Of a stretch of DNA of 64,000 nucleotides, positions 1-7,867 are shown in pieces. The position numbers and the translations under genes are program-made. The notes beneath the pieces are model-generated. The model did not search any database. It was not told the origin of the DNA and saw nothing but the letters and a program-made list of their open reading frames with translations. Each line of letters begins with the position of its first letter. The stretch's first letter is position 1. This DNA comes from Streptomyces sp. STR69 (lineage in GTDB: Bacteria > Actinomycetota > Actinomycetes > Streptomycetales > Streptomycetaceae). The stretch spans positions 62,001-126,000 of the forward strand of contig NZ_JALJRY010000010.1 of assembly GCF_024519455.1 (NCBI RefSeq). The letters run 5' to 3'.

Positions 1-488
1 TCAAGCGCAACCCGGACATCAACGCGTCCTGGGACGAGGCGGCCCAGGAGATCGTCCTCAAGCACTACGTCAACCTCGGCATCGCGGCGGCGACCCCGCG
101 CGGTCTGCTCGTGCCGAACATCAAGGACGCCCACGCGAAGACACTGCCGCAACTGGCCGAGTCGCTAGGCGAGTTGGTGTCGACGGCGAGGGACGGCAAG
201 ACGTCCCCCGCGGCGATGCAGGGCGGCACGGTGACCATCACCAACGTCGGTGTCTTCGGCATCGACACCGGCACACCGATCCTGAACCCCGGCGAGTCCG
301 CGATCCTCGCGATCGGCACGATCAGGCTCCAACCGTGGGTCCACAAGGGCAAGGTGAAGCCCCGTCAGGTCACGACGCTGGCGCTGAGCTTCGACCACCG
401 GCTGGTGGACGGGGAGTTGGGCTCGAAGGTGCTGGCGGACGTGGCGGCGATTCTGGAGCAGCCGAAGCGGTTGATCACCTGGGGGTGA
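1..488 (+). CDS. Branched-chain 2-oxoacid dehydrogenase E2 acyltransferase, C-terminal part
   Basis: The gene enters from the left edge in the frame whose codons begin at base 3; only the last 161 residues or so are inside. This is the catalytic domain of a dihydrolipoamide acyltransferase, the E2 core of a 2-oxoacid dehydrogenase complex that moves an acyl group from lipoamide to CoA. The diagnostic active-site motif DHRLVDG lies near the end, and the preceding stretch (G-F/I-D-T-G-T-P, ILNPGESAILAIG) is typical of the family. In streptomycetes such E2 proteins usually belong to branched-chain keto-acid complexes that feed fatty acid and polyketide starter units; pyruvate or 2-oxoglutarate specificity cannot be excluded from this fragment. 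The lipoyl and peripheral-subunit-binding domains are outside the window. Confidence 0.9.
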   Translation, partial: KRNPDINASWDEAAQEIVLKHYVNLGIAAATPRGLLVPNIKDAHAKTLPQLAESLGELVSTARDGKTSPAAMQGGTVTITNVGVFGIDTGTPILNPGESAILAIGTIRLQPWVHKGKVKPRQVTTLALSFDHRLVDGELGSKVLADVAAILEQPKRLITWG

Positions 489-526
489 AGTCCGCGGATT
501 CGGTAGCCTAGGACGTCTGGAGGGGA

Positions 527-551
527 CGGTCGCAACTTGGATTTGCGACCG
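527..551. terminator. Inverted repeat between convergent E2 and BRO-N genes
   Basis: Nine-base arms (527-535 and 543-551, core GGTCGCAA / TTGCGACC) around a 7-nt loop lie between the stop of the E2 gene and the stop of the leftward BRO-N gene. The placement fits a bidirectional rho-independent-like terminator without a T tract, as is common in streptomycetes. Confidence 0.55.
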
Positions 552-585
552 CCTCCTCCGCTGTTCCGGAGTGTTCAGACCGGTC

Positions 586-1545
586 TCAGGACCCGTTGAG
601 CACGTACACCGGCGCCCCGTCCTCCGTCCCGCCGCGCGAGCGGATGCAGGCGTGCTGGCGCAGCAGGCGGAGACATTCGTTGACGCGGCGTACTGTCAGC
701 CCCGTACGCGACGCGAGCGATTCGAGCGGCTCACGCAGTTCCCCCTCCTCGACCAGTACCGGTGCGATCGCCACGGCCACCGTCCACACGTCCTCCGTGA
801 CGGACAGCCGTTGCCGCCAGTCGGCCAGCACGGATTCAGTGGTGGGCTGGAGGGTGGGGGCGTCGACGACAGCGGGACGGTCGAGAGCGAGCACGTCGAG
901 CCGGTCCGCGATGCGTCCCATGGCCTGGGCGATGGCCTCCTGCGCGACGAGCGTCGCACGCTGCGCGGCGAGCATCTCTCTTTGCAACGCCAGCGATTCA
1001 CGTTGTGCGACCGCGAGTTCCCCGTCCATCTGAAGGTTGTGCGCCTCCAGCCGGACGATGGCTTCGGCGACCTGCGCGGGCATCGCGTACGCGATAGGGG
1101 CTCCGGGGTCGGTGGGCTGTACCTCGGCTTCTTCGAGGGTGTACGAGCCGTCGCGCTGGATGGTCTCGATCACTTCGACGGCCCATTGCTTGAAGGGCGC
1201 GGCGGAGGGCTTCGTGCAGGCGTTGACGAGGAAGAGCAGCCCCTGAAGATTGATGAGATTCATGTCTCGGCGCCACTCCCGACCTGCGGGAACGCTGAGA
1301 CCGTAACCATTCGTTACGGTCTCGAGAGTTTCTCGGTGCCCGTCGGGAACATGGTCGGTGAGAGCCTTCCTTGCATTGGAGTGTCCCAACTCCTTGCAGA
1401 CATCCACCGCAGGGAACCAATACGTCCCGTCCGGCATGGTCAGCCTCCGGACGCGGGCTCCGGTTGCCGCGTAGACGAAGTCGCTGATGTCGATGGCGTC
1501 CTGCGGCGACTGCCGGTTCGGCTTGTGCTTGCTGGGTTCGATCAT
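586..1545 (-). CDS. BRO-N domain protein (phage antirepressor-like)
   Basis: A 319-residue protein with an N-terminal BRO-N domain (about residues 15-125), seen in the run WFPAVDVCKELGHSNARKAL and the later LINLQGLLFLVNACTKPSAAPFKQWAVE. BRO-N proteins are DNA-binding antirepressor-like proteins of phages and some chromosomes. A middle segment (about 135-215) rich in Ala, Glu, Gln and Arg is probably coiled coil. The C-terminal 100 residues hold a second predicted helix-turn-helix (SLASRTGLTVRRVNECLRLLRQH). The start at 1545 was chosen because GGAGGT lies seven bases upstream; a longer reading frame upstream has no such site. No other phage gene is nearby, so it is probably a domesticated or orphan regulator. 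The target is unknown. Confidence 0.8.
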   Translation of the reverse strand: MIEPSKHKPNRQSPQDAIDISDFVYAATGARVRRLTMPDGTYWFPAVDVCKELGHSNARKALTDHVPDGHRETLETVTNGYGLSVPAGREWRRDMNLINLQGLLFLVNACTKPSAAPFKQWAVEVIETIQRDGSYTLEEAEVQPTDPGAPIAYAMPAQVAEAIVRLEAHNLQMDGELAVAQRESLALQREMLAAQRATLVAQEAIAQAMGRIADRLDVLALDRPAVVDAPTLQPTTESVLADWRQRLSVTEDVWTVAVAIAPVLVEEGELREPLESLASRTGLTVRRVNECLRLLRQHACIRSRGGTEDGAPVYVLNGS

Positions 1546-1665
1546 ATGAACCACCTCCGCAGCGAAACGTAGGGCGGAGGAAATCGAATATGCCAACCAG
1601 CGCACGGATGTTCACTGTTGAGAAGGAAGATCGCCGATTTTGCGGCTCGGGGATCTTGGGACGTG

Positions 1666-2319
1666 TTAAGCGGAGAGCCGGTCGGTGACCAGTGCGAGCC
1701 AGCCGCTGGGTGAGTACGGCGCCGGTGGGTCGATCTCCATGCCCAACTCGGCTACGGCGAGGGCGTAGTCGGACTCGTCGATGTCCAGGGCGAGCAGTTC
1801 GTGCAGCTCGCCGGTGAGACGGGCGACGAGCTGCGGATCGGTCGAGGCCCGGTAGTCGTCGATCGCCGCGTCGTGGTCGTCGAACTCGTCCGGCATGTCC
1901 TGCGAGAACCAGCCGCCGAGGAACTGACCGAGTTCAGGGAAGCGGGCGTGCCATTCCCAGTGGGTGGCGGGGGTGGCCGGGGGCGGGACCTCGCCCTCCT
2001 CGATGCTGTGCTTGATGTGATCGGCGAGGCAGTACAGCCACTGCTGGAGGTCGGATTCGGGAAGGCCGACGTCCGGAATGGCGTAGAACTCGCCGAGACG
2101 CAGGCGGAGTCGGCCGGGAGGGTTGTCGGCGTACTCACGGAGTTGGCGTTCGGCGACGGCCAGGGCCCACGGCCGGCTGTGCCAGGTGTGGCGGAGGTAG
2201 GCGATCAGCGCGTCGCTCGCCTTGTCCGGGGTGTCGTCGGCAGACTGCCCGGCGTAGGCGCGGATCACCTGGTCCAACTCGCCGTAGCGGCGGTCGTGTT
2301 CGAGGGGGCTCAGGGGCAC
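1666..2319 (-). CDS. Putative CdiI-type immunity protein
   Basis: A 217-residue acidic soluble protein with no signal peptide or membrane segment. The sequence (YLRHTWHSRPWALAVAERQL near residue 45, RLRLGEFYAIPDVGLPESDLQQWL near 75, FPELGQFLGGWFSQDM near 125) resembles proteins annotated as contact-dependent growth inhibition immunity proteins, an assignment made from memory of the family. It is the last gene of the leftward toxin locus, 27 bp after the orphan toxin tail, as expected for a cognate or orphan immunity gene. It would bind and block a toxin domain in the cytoplasm. Which of the two RNase A-like modules it neutralises cannot be told from sequence. Confidence 0.65.
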   Translation of the reverse strand: MPLSPLEHDRRYGELDQVIRAYAGQSADDTPDKASDALIAYLRHTWHSRPWALAVAERQLREYADNPPGRLRLRLGEFYAIPDVGLPESDLQQWLYCLADHIKHSIEEGEVPPPATPATHWEWHARFPELGQFLGGWFSQDMPDEFDDHDAAIDDYRASTDPQLVARLTGELHELLALDIDESDYALAVAELGMEIDPPAPYSPSGWLALVTDRLSA

Positions 2320-2346
2320 GGTGGTCAGCCTCTACGGATCGGGTCG

Positions 2347-2706
2347 TTACAGGTAGACGGGGAAGGTGGCGTGAACGGCGAAGCCGTGCGGCCGGGACTC
2401 GTCCCGCTTCAGGATCACCCGGGCCGCGCGTACGTCGACGGGCTCCCGCCCGGCCAGCATCATCGCCTGGAGCAGCACGCGTCCGACCGGTTCGGGGCGG
2501 GAGGGCCAGGACGCCTCGATGGTCAGGCGGGGGCGCGTGGACTGAGCCAGCCAGCGGTGGATTGCCTGCTCATTGGCGGTGACGACCTGTTGGGTGGCCC
2601 ATTGGGCGGTTTCGCGGTCGGGGTAGGTGGAGGTGCGGGTGGCCACCAGAGCCGGGGGTTCGGGACGTAGACCGGCGCTGTCGTCGGTGTTGCCGATCTT
2701 GTTCAT
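2347..2706 (-). CDS. Orphan RNase A-like toxin tail, probably degenerate
   Basis: A 119-residue protein that aligns by eye with the C-terminal toxin domain of the gene at 3405-5156. The pieces IGNTD, TSTYPDRETAQWATQQV, AIHRWL and VRAARVILKRD...GFAVHATFP parallel VGKTD, ASTFTDLASAQKYTQDC, AIDAWL and TSRVVNG...PFIVVTSMP of the full toxin. It lacks the upstream GGHTIDKH segment expected to supply a catalytic His, and starts just before the NTD/KTD motif, so it is probably inactive. An AAGGA-like site precedes the ATG, so it may still be translated. Orphan toxin tails next to immunity genes are a known feature of polymorphic toxin loci; here it could be a recombination cassette or a decoy. Confidence 0.55.
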   Translation of the reverse strand: MNKIGNTDDSAGLRPEPPALVATRTSTYPDRETAQWATQQVVTANEQAIHRWLAQSTRPRLTIEASWPSRPEPVGRVLLQAMMLAGREPVDVRAARVILKRDESRPHGFAVHATFPVYL

Positions 2707-2746
2707 GGAGTTCCTTCGGATGGCATCGAATGAAGAGGCAGCGCAC

Positions 2747-3331
2747 TCAGGTGGCGTCGAAGGACCAGAAGATGCCGACTTCGGTCTCGGACACCGCGAA
2801 CAGGCCGAGATCCCAGTCGTGTTGCGAGAGGGGAGTGCAACCAGTGGTCGCCTCGTAGAAGTCCGGGGCGTCGGCAGGGTGGACGCCGTGCGAGCCCGGG
2901 TAGCCGCTGTTCGTGTAGAAGGACGTCCCCTCCGGGAAGCGGGAGAGGATCACGCGGGCCTTGCGTTCGAGTTCCGGTCGGCGGGCCTCGAAGTCGTTCC
3001 ATTTGCTTTCGTTGGGAACATCCAGCCAGTTGGTGGACAGCATGACGAGCAATCGTTCCACCGATGTCCGAGGTACGGTCCACAGCCCGGTCGGCCAGTC
3101 GGGCCCCGGTTCCTCGAAAGGGGCCAGCCAGTCCGCGCGCCATTCCTCGTCCGCTTCCGACCAGTACTCCAGGGTTCGCCAGGAACGCGGATCCGAAACC
3201 TCCTTGCGCAACAGTGCAAGCGCGTCCTGCGACCAGTCCTGGTGGGTGCGGGGTCCCACCGTGACGATTGAGTACCGTCGCTCGTACATGGTCAGGGCAT
3301 CTGCCCAGGCGTCGGCGTTCAGTGCTGTCAT
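2747..3331 (-). CDS. Hypothetical protein, putative immunity protein of the RNase A-like toxin
   Basis: A 194-residue soluble, Trp-rich, acidic protein with no signal peptide, family not recognised. It begins 73 bp downstream of the toxin gene in the same direction, the usual position of the cognate immunity gene, and GGAAG precedes the ATG. Conserved-looking features are SWRTLEYWSEADEEWRADWLAPFEEPGPDWPTGLW (around residues 50-85) and a C-terminal run ending GLFAVSETEVGIFWSFDAT. The immunity role is inferred only from position and from the soluble acidic character expected of an inhibitor of a basic RNase. Confidence 0.5.
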   Translation of the reverse strand: MTALNADAWADALTMYERRYSIVTVGPRTHQDWSQDALALLRKEVSDPRSWRTLEYWSEADEEWRADWLAPFEEPGPDWPTGLWTVPRTSVERLLVMLSTNWLDVPNESKWNDFEARRPELERKARVILSRFPEGTSFYTNSGYPGSHGVHPADAPDFYEATTGCTPLSQHDWDLGLFAVSETEVGIFWSFDAT

Positions 3332-3404
3332 CGGCTCTTCCAGGAGGGGTGGATCGGTGGCGGTGCGGGTGCTGCGGTGGGCGGCAGCCCATTTTTGCGC
3401 CCGG

Positions 3405-5156
3405 TTACTTCGGCATGGAGGTGACCACGATGAAGGGCGGGTCGAGGCTGGGATCGTATTTGAGGCGGGTGGAGACGCCGTGTGCGTCGGTCACCGGGGT
3501 TGCCTGGCCGTTGACGACCCTTGAGGTGCGCCCGGTCACCGGGCTGACGCCCAGCGGGTTGTTGGGGTCGGAACTCACTGAGGTGACTTCGAAGAGGGGG
3601 CTGGAGGGTTGGGGCGGGGGCCCGGTCTGCAGCCACGCGTCGATGGCGCCGCTCTTCTGCCGGATGCAGTCCTGGGTGTACTTCTGCGCCGAGGCCAGGT
3701 CTGTGAAGGTGGAGGCCGCCGGGATCGAGGGTTGGCCGGAGGCGTTGGCCTGGTCGCGTAGCCGCTGCAGGAGCTGGGCGTCGGTTTTGCCGACGTGCTT
3801 GTCGATGGTGTGGCCGCCGCCGAGGTCCTCCTCCATCACCAGGTCGATCGTGTACTTGTAGGGGATCGGGTTCTCCCCGTTGAGCAGCTTGTGCTCCTTC
3901 TTGAACTCGTTCAACGACCGACCGCCGAAGGCCTCGGCCCTGGCCTCCTCCGCGATGAATGTGGGTGCGCTCCTGAGCGCTTCGTCCAGTTCCCATTCCA
4001 GCTGGAGGAGGGTTGAGGCGGCATCACTGAACGCCTGCTGGTAGGTCTCGACGGCCCTGTCCGCGGCCTCCCTGTCCATGTGCTGGCGGAAGGTCATGAC
4101 CAACTTGCCGAACATGTCGGTGGCGGCGAGTTCGAGAAGTTCCAGGAGATCGAGCCCGGTCGTCAGGTCCACCACCGTCGCCTTGGCCGCGGCCTTGCCG
4201 AGGTTCTCGGTGGTCGTCCGACAAGTGTTCACGACCTGGGCCAGATCGTCGCAGGTCTTCTGGATCGTGTCGGCGGTGTTGTGCAGCACCTGAAGGATCG
4301 GCCGGCGCTGCGCGGGCGCCACATTGCCCGAAGTCTTCCAGGCGCGGGCGCCCTGCTGGGCGATCTGCCCTTGTGCGTTCCGGCTGCGGCCCCAGGCCGT
4401 GGTCCCCCAGATCGACTGGCAGAACGCCTTCATGGCCTTCTGCCACTCGCTGTTCCCCTGGGGGTCAGTCATGTAGTCGATCGCCGAGGTGAAGTTGTCC
4501 CCGGCCTTGAGCGCGGCGCTCGCCGCCTCCCGCCATGCGGTGGCCATTCCCTTGAGATCGTCGTCGCGAGCACCCGGTGTGATCTCGGTGGTCTTGCCGA
4601 GGTTGAGTCCGTATGCGATGGCCGGTCGCATGACGTCCGCGAGGAAGTCGGGGATCTCACCGAGGGCGCCGGAGATCGCCCAGGAGTCGGCGTCCTCGCC
4701 GGTTCCGCTCCACTTGATGTCGTTGATCTTCCCGTAGTCGGGCTCTTTGTCGATGACGGCGGGTGGAGTACGGCGGGGTGACGGGCCGTACATGCCACGC
4801 GAGGACCAGTCCGCCTGCTGGTAGTTGTTGGCCGTCACGGTCAGACCGACCGCGACGCCACCGACGCTCACCACGCTGGCTGCCCAGACCTTCACGAACT
4901 TCTCGGCGAGCTGCATGTAGACGTTTGCGAAGGAGTCTGGACCCCATCCGGTGCCTGCCGACTGGCTGTAGGCGTTGAGGGCGCCGACGAGTGTGGTCGC
5001 GCCCTTGTCGTAGTCGAACTGTCCGTCTCTTACCACCGCCGATGTGTAATACAGGTGGGCGGGCTGCACATCGAACCCACCACCCGCGTCGGGGGCAGCC
5101 GTTCTCAACTGGTCCCGTTCCGCCTGGCGTTCGGCGTCGCTGGGCCGATCTGTCAT
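3405..5156 (-). CDS. Polymorphic toxin with C-terminal RNase A-like domain
   Basis: A 583-residue protein. The last 130 residues carry the bacterial CdiA-CT RNase A-like signature: GGHTIDKHVGKTD at 447-459, STFTDLASAQ at 482-491, AIDAWL at 504-509 and a C-terminal FIVVTSMP. That domain is predicted to cleave RNA in a target cell. Residues 1-430 are helical (several amphipathic stretches, a glycine/valine-rich segment near 92-108) and would be the trafficking part. The ATG overlaps the stop of the upstream WXG100 gene as ATGA, with GGGGGG just upstream, so the pair is translationally coupled. WXG100 neighbours suggest export by a type VII (ESX) system. The position of the usual terminal Tyr in the TxY motif appears to hold Met581, so catalytic competence needs testing. 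Confidence 0.75.
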   Translation of the reverse strand: MTDRPSDAERQAERDQLRTAAPDAGGGFDVQPAHLYYTSAVVRDGQFDYDKGATTLVGALNAYSQSAGTGWGPDSFANVYMQLAEKFVKVWAASVVSVGGVAVGLTVTANNYQQADWSSRGMYGPSPRRTPPAVIDKEPDYGKINDIKWSGTGEDADSWAISGALGEIPDFLADVMRPAIAYGLNLGKTTEITPGARDDDLKGMATAWREAASAALKAGDNFTSAIDYMTDPQGNSEWQKAMKAFCQSIWGTTAWGRSRNAQGQIAQQGARAWKTSGNVAPAQRRPILQVLHNTADTIQKTCDDLAQVVNTCRTTTENLGKAAAKATVVDLTTGLDLLELLELAATDMFGKLVMTFRQHMDREAADRAVETYQQAFSDAASTLLQLEWELDEALRSAPTFIAEEARAEAFGGRSLNEFKKEHKLLNGENPIPYKYTIDLVMEEDLGGGHTIDKHVGKTDAQLLQRLRDQANASGQPSIPAASTFTDLASAQKYTQDCIRQKSGAIDAWLQTGPPPQPSSPLFEVTSVSSDPNNPLGVSPVTGRTSRVVNGQATPVTDAHGVSTRLKYDPSLDPPFIVVTSMPK

Positions 5157-5473
5157 CAGGCCGCCCCCCAGCCCCGCAGCACCGCCCGATGCGCCGCCGC
5201 GTAGTTCGCGTGCCCGGTGGTGACGTACGCGTGCAACCACTTCTGCGCGGCCTGGAGGTCCTGCGCCGAGCGGTCCCACTCGTCGAGCTTCTCGACGAAG
5301 ACCTCGCGGGCTTCGCCCTTCCACGACAGGACGACCGGCTCGGCGCGGTCGTAGAGGTCGTCGAGTCTGCCGTTGAGCTGCTTGAGGATGTCCTCCAGCT
5401 CGGCGGTGAGGTCGTGGAGCGTGGCGAAGGAGACGGTTATGTGGTCGTCGTCGGCGGAAGCCCCGGTCGACAT
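5156..5473 (-). CDS. WXG100 family ESX secretion protein
   Basis: A 105-residue helical hairpin protein with the turn motif WKG (SWKGEAREVF, about residues 51-60) and no signal peptide, the EsxA/EsxB pattern. WXG100 proteins are type VII substrates or chaperone-like partners that travel with larger effectors. AGGGGGA precedes the ATG. The stop overlaps the toxin start by four bases, so it is probably the dedicated partner of the RNase A-like toxin. The Trp-rich GWGAA tail is unusual but short. Confidence 0.8.
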   Translation of the reverse strand: MSTGASADDDHITVSFATLHDLTAELEDILKQLNGRLDDLYDRAEPVVLSWKGEAREVFVEKLDEWDRSAQDLQAAQKWLHAYVTTGHANYAAAHRAVLRGWGAA

Positions 5474-5554
5474 GATCCCCCTGGGTACTGGATATCGGTC
5501 GGCAACTATGGCTGGTTGGCGGGAACTTGGCGGCCCGCGTTCAGAAGGAAAGGA

Positions 5555-5983
5555 TCAGAAGGAGTCGAGGCTGCTGCGGGGCGGTGCCGGCGTATCGCCC
5601 GTCGCCTCCACGTTGGGTGTGGACAGCTTGTCGACCTCGCTGCCGACGTTCACCTGGATCTTCCGCATCTGCTCCAGCACCTCGATGTCGTTCGCGGAGA
5701 AGCCGTCCCGGCTCATCCGCACGGCCTGTTCCAGCAGCTTCATCACTTCGCGGATGCGTACGGCGTCCTCGGTCGCCGCGCGGTGGAACTCGCGGTACGC
5801 CGTCGCCGCCGGGCCGCGCCAGCCGGACTCGATGCGGTCGACGATCGCGTCCATGCGTCTGACCTGCTTGTCGAGGTGGTCCTGCATGTCGTCGAGGTCG
5901 CCGGCGAGTTTGGTGAGGTCGGAGGACGTCACCCTCAGGTCGGGGCCGCCGCCCTGGCCCGCACCGGTTCCGGGCACTGCCAT
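5555..5983 (-). CDS. WXG100 family protein, first gene of toxin operon
   Basis: A 142-residue protein with the WXG turn (SGWRGPAATAYREFH, around residues 54-68 from the chosen start), two long amphipathic helices and a disordered Pro/Ser C-terminal tail ending DTPAPPRSSLDSF. The start at 5983 is preferred to ATGs 10 and 11 codons upstream because GGGGA sits eight bases before it. It lies 81 bp upstream of the second WXG100 gene, so the locus encodes a possible Esx heterodimer followed by the effector. Confidence 0.75.
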   Translation of the reverse strand: MAVPGTGAGQGGGPDLRVTSSDLTKLAGDLDDMQDHLDKQVRRMDAIVDRIESGWRGPAATAYREFHRAATEDAVRIREVMKLLEQAVRMSRDGFSANDIEVLEQMRKIQVNVGSEVDKLSTPNVEATGDTPAPPRSSLDSF

Positions 5984-6073
5984 GCCGTATCCCCGCCCCC
6001 GTCGCGTCGGCATCACACGTCACTTGCTGTTGCAATAATCCTACGGTTCGCGGTGGCCCCGAAGCGAGGGCGT

Positions 6074-6514
6074 TCAGGGTCCCGCGATGTTCAACTCCGC
6101 CCAGACCGTCTTGCCGACCGTGAGTCTCTCCACGGCCCAACGGGCGGCCAGCGTACGGACGATGAGGAGACCTCGGCCGAACTGGTCGTCGGGGGTGGAT
6201 GTTTGGGGCCACGGGAGTCGCTCACCCCTCGGGTCGGTGACCGCGACGCGCAGGGCGTTGCCGGTGAGGGACGTCTCCACGCGGAACAGGCGGTCGCGGA
6301 GGCAGCCGTGAAGTAACGCGTTCGTGCACAACTCGCTTGCCAGCAGGGCCGCGTCGCCGGCGGAGTGGGGGTGTCCCCAGGTGGCGGTGAGGTGGGCGAC
6401 GTGTCTGCGGGCGCGGGGGATGTTGCTCGGGTACGGGGTGTAGGTGACGGCGTCGTAGTGGTCGTAGCGGCGGTCGTGGGGCTCGGGGAGTCCGGGAGGG
6501 CAGGAGTCGGTCAC
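6074..6514 (-). CDS. Small HATPase anti-sigma-like protein (AbaA/RsbW type)
   Basis: A 146-residue single-domain GHKL ATPase like those annotated as ATP-binding protein. The N box is LLASELCTNALLHG and the G2 region is FGRGLLIVRTLA. In Streptomyces such proteins sit beside DUF5753 regulators and DUF397 genes (whiJ/abaA loci) and are thought to act as serine kinase or anti-sigma-type regulators. The GTG start at 6514 was chosen for AAGGAGGTG seven bases upstream, far better than earlier in-frame codons. It is divergent from the XRE gene at 6749. It is only distantly similar to the second copy at 49189-49611. Confidence 0.75.
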   Translation of the reverse strand: MTDSCPPGLPEPHDRRYDHYDAVTYTPYPSNIPRARRHVAHLTATWGHPHSAGDAALLASELCTNALLHGCLRDRLFRVETSLTGNALRVAVTDPRGERLPWPQTSTPDDQFGRGLLIVRTLAARWAVERLTVGKTVWAELNIAGP

Positions 6515-6653
6515 CGGGGCGCACCTCCTTGTGCGGGGTGGGGACAACGGCCAGGTGGGGTGGCTCTGCCGTGGGCAGCACGGTGCACTTCCGCCAACTG
6601 GTCTCGCTGCGTTGCTTGTTGTGCACTTACGGTAGCGGCGTAATGAATGGGCC

Positions 6654-6691
6654 AGCAAGTGTGAGGCCATAAATTTCTACTCGAACTTGCT
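6654..6691. promoter_or_regulatory. Candidate operator between ATPase and XRE genes
   Basis: AGCAAGT at 6654-6660 and ACTTGCT at 6685-6691 form a perfect 7-bp inverted repeat in the divergent intergenic region of the WhiJ-type module. A further GCAAGT occurs at 49766-49771 in the equivalent region of the second module. Binding by the XRE protein is inference. Confidence 0.3.
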
Positions 6692-6748
6692 TGCTCTCCG
6701 TATGGTGACCGCACAGACTGTGACCAACTCGGCGGGAGGGAAGGCGAC

Positions 6749-7630
6749 ATGGCAGGTAGAAACCCTGATCGCGGTGTGTCCGTGTCGACCGTGCTGGCGC
6801 GGCGGCTGGGCGGTGAACTGCTGCGTATGCGTGAGGTGCGCGGGCTGCGCCAGGCGCATGCCGCCGAGGCGCTGTCGGCGTCGGTGGCCAAGGTCGCGAA
6901 GATGGAACGCGGGCTGGTGCCGATCCGCGATCCGGACATCCGCGCGCTCTGTCACCTGTACGGCGAGACGGCCGAGCCGGTGATCGGGCGACTGCTGACC
7001 CTCGCGGGGACGGACCGTGAGAGACGCAAGGCTCGTGGTTGGTGGAACCAGTACCCGCAGCTTTCCGCGATGGTCGAGTACGTGGCGTTGGAGGACATCG
7101 CTACCAGCATGCGGACATGGGAACTCGCCTTTGTCCCCGGTCTGTTGCAGACACCGGACTACGCCCGGGCAGTGGCCGTGGGCGCGGGTTCGTGGGAGGA
7201 CCCGGACGAGATCGAACCCTTTGTGGAGGCCAGGCTGGCCCGTCAGGCTCGACTGAGTTCGGAGCGGCCACTGGAGTTGTGGGCCGTGGTGCACGAGGGC
7301 GCGCTACGCCAACTCGTGGGCGGGCGGGCGGTGATGAGGGAACAACTGGGTCAGCTGCTGGACCTGGCGCGCACGGACACGGTGAAATTGCAGGTGGTGT
7401 CCTTTCTGGCAGGCGCCAACCCGGGCATGATCGGGTCGTTCAGCATCGTCTCGTTCGCGGAACCCGGTGCGCTGGACGTCGTACACATGGACGTACCTTC
7501 TTCTACGCTCTGGTTGGAGAGCGAGGAGGACGCAGCCCGGCATGGTCGGATCTTCGATCGCATCGCGCGAGTGGGGCTGGCGGAGCGCAACGCTCTCGAC
7601 CTGATCGAAGCCATTCGCAAGGAGATGTAG
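6749..7630 (+). CDS. XRE-family regulator with DUF5753 (WhiJ-like)
   Basis: A 293-residue regulator. Residues 14-75 form a helix-turn-helix (LLRMREVRGLRQAHAAEALSASVAKVAKMERG), and about 105-285 are the DUF5753 effector domain, recognised by VPGLLQTPDYARA near 128, RLARQARL and the C-terminal RIFDRIARVGLA. Such proteins bind DNA and control development and antibiotic genes in Streptomyces with DUF397 partners. A GGGAGGGAAGG site precedes the ATG. The DUF397 gene follows after 5 bp, so they form an operon. The ligand of DUF5753 is unknown. Confidence 0.85.
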   Translation: MAGRNPDRGVSVSTVLARRLGGELLRMREVRGLRQAHAAEALSASVAKVAKMERGLVPIRDPDIRALCHLYGETAEPVIGRLLTLAGTDRERRKARGWWNQYPQLSAMVEYVALEDIATSMRTWELAFVPGLLQTPDYARAVAVGAGSWEDPDEIEPFVEARLARQARLSSERPLELWAVVHEGALRQLVGGRAVMREQLGQLLDLARTDTVKLQVVSFLAGANPGMIGSFSIVSFAEPGALDVVHMDVPSSTLWLESEEDAARHGRIFDRIARVGLAERNALDLIEAIRKEM

Positions 7631-7635
7631 ATCCG

Positions 7636-7809
7636 GTGACCGAGTTCGAGTTCGTCAAGTCCAGCTACAGCGGCGGAGACGCCGGACAGCAGTGCGTCGA
7701 GGTCGCCCGCAACGTCCCCACCACGATCGCCGTCCGCGACTCCAAGACCCCCGGCGGACCGATACTCCAGGTCACCTCCGCCGCCTGGGCCGCGTTCATA
7801 AAGCACTGA
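7636..7809 (+). CDS. DUF397 protein
   Basis: A 57-residue protein starting with GTG, with the DUF397 pattern: FVKSSYSGGDAGQQCVEVA, then IAVRDSKTPGGPILQV and a terminal WAAFIKH. DUF397 proteins are small partners of DUF5753 regulators and may act as antagonists, though the mechanism is unsettled. It is five bases downstream of the XRE gene and almost certainly cotranscribed. Confidence 0.85.
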   Translation: MTEFEFVKSSYSGGDAGQQCVEVARNVPTTIAVRDSKTPGGPILQVTSAAWAAFIKH

Positions 7810-7818
7810 ACGTGCCGA

Positions 7819-7848
7819 GGGGCCCGCCGCTGGCATGCGGCAGGCCCC
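7819..7848. terminator. Hairpin between DUF397 and carboxypeptidase genes
   Basis: Arms GGGGCC-C-GCCGC (7819-7830) and GCGGC-A-GGCCCC (7837-7848) pair with a single mismatch around a 6-nt loop, in the 58-bp gap between two convergent genes. A bidirectional terminator is likely. Confidence 0.6.
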
Positions 7849-7867
7849 CGAAGAACGTGTCTGTATG

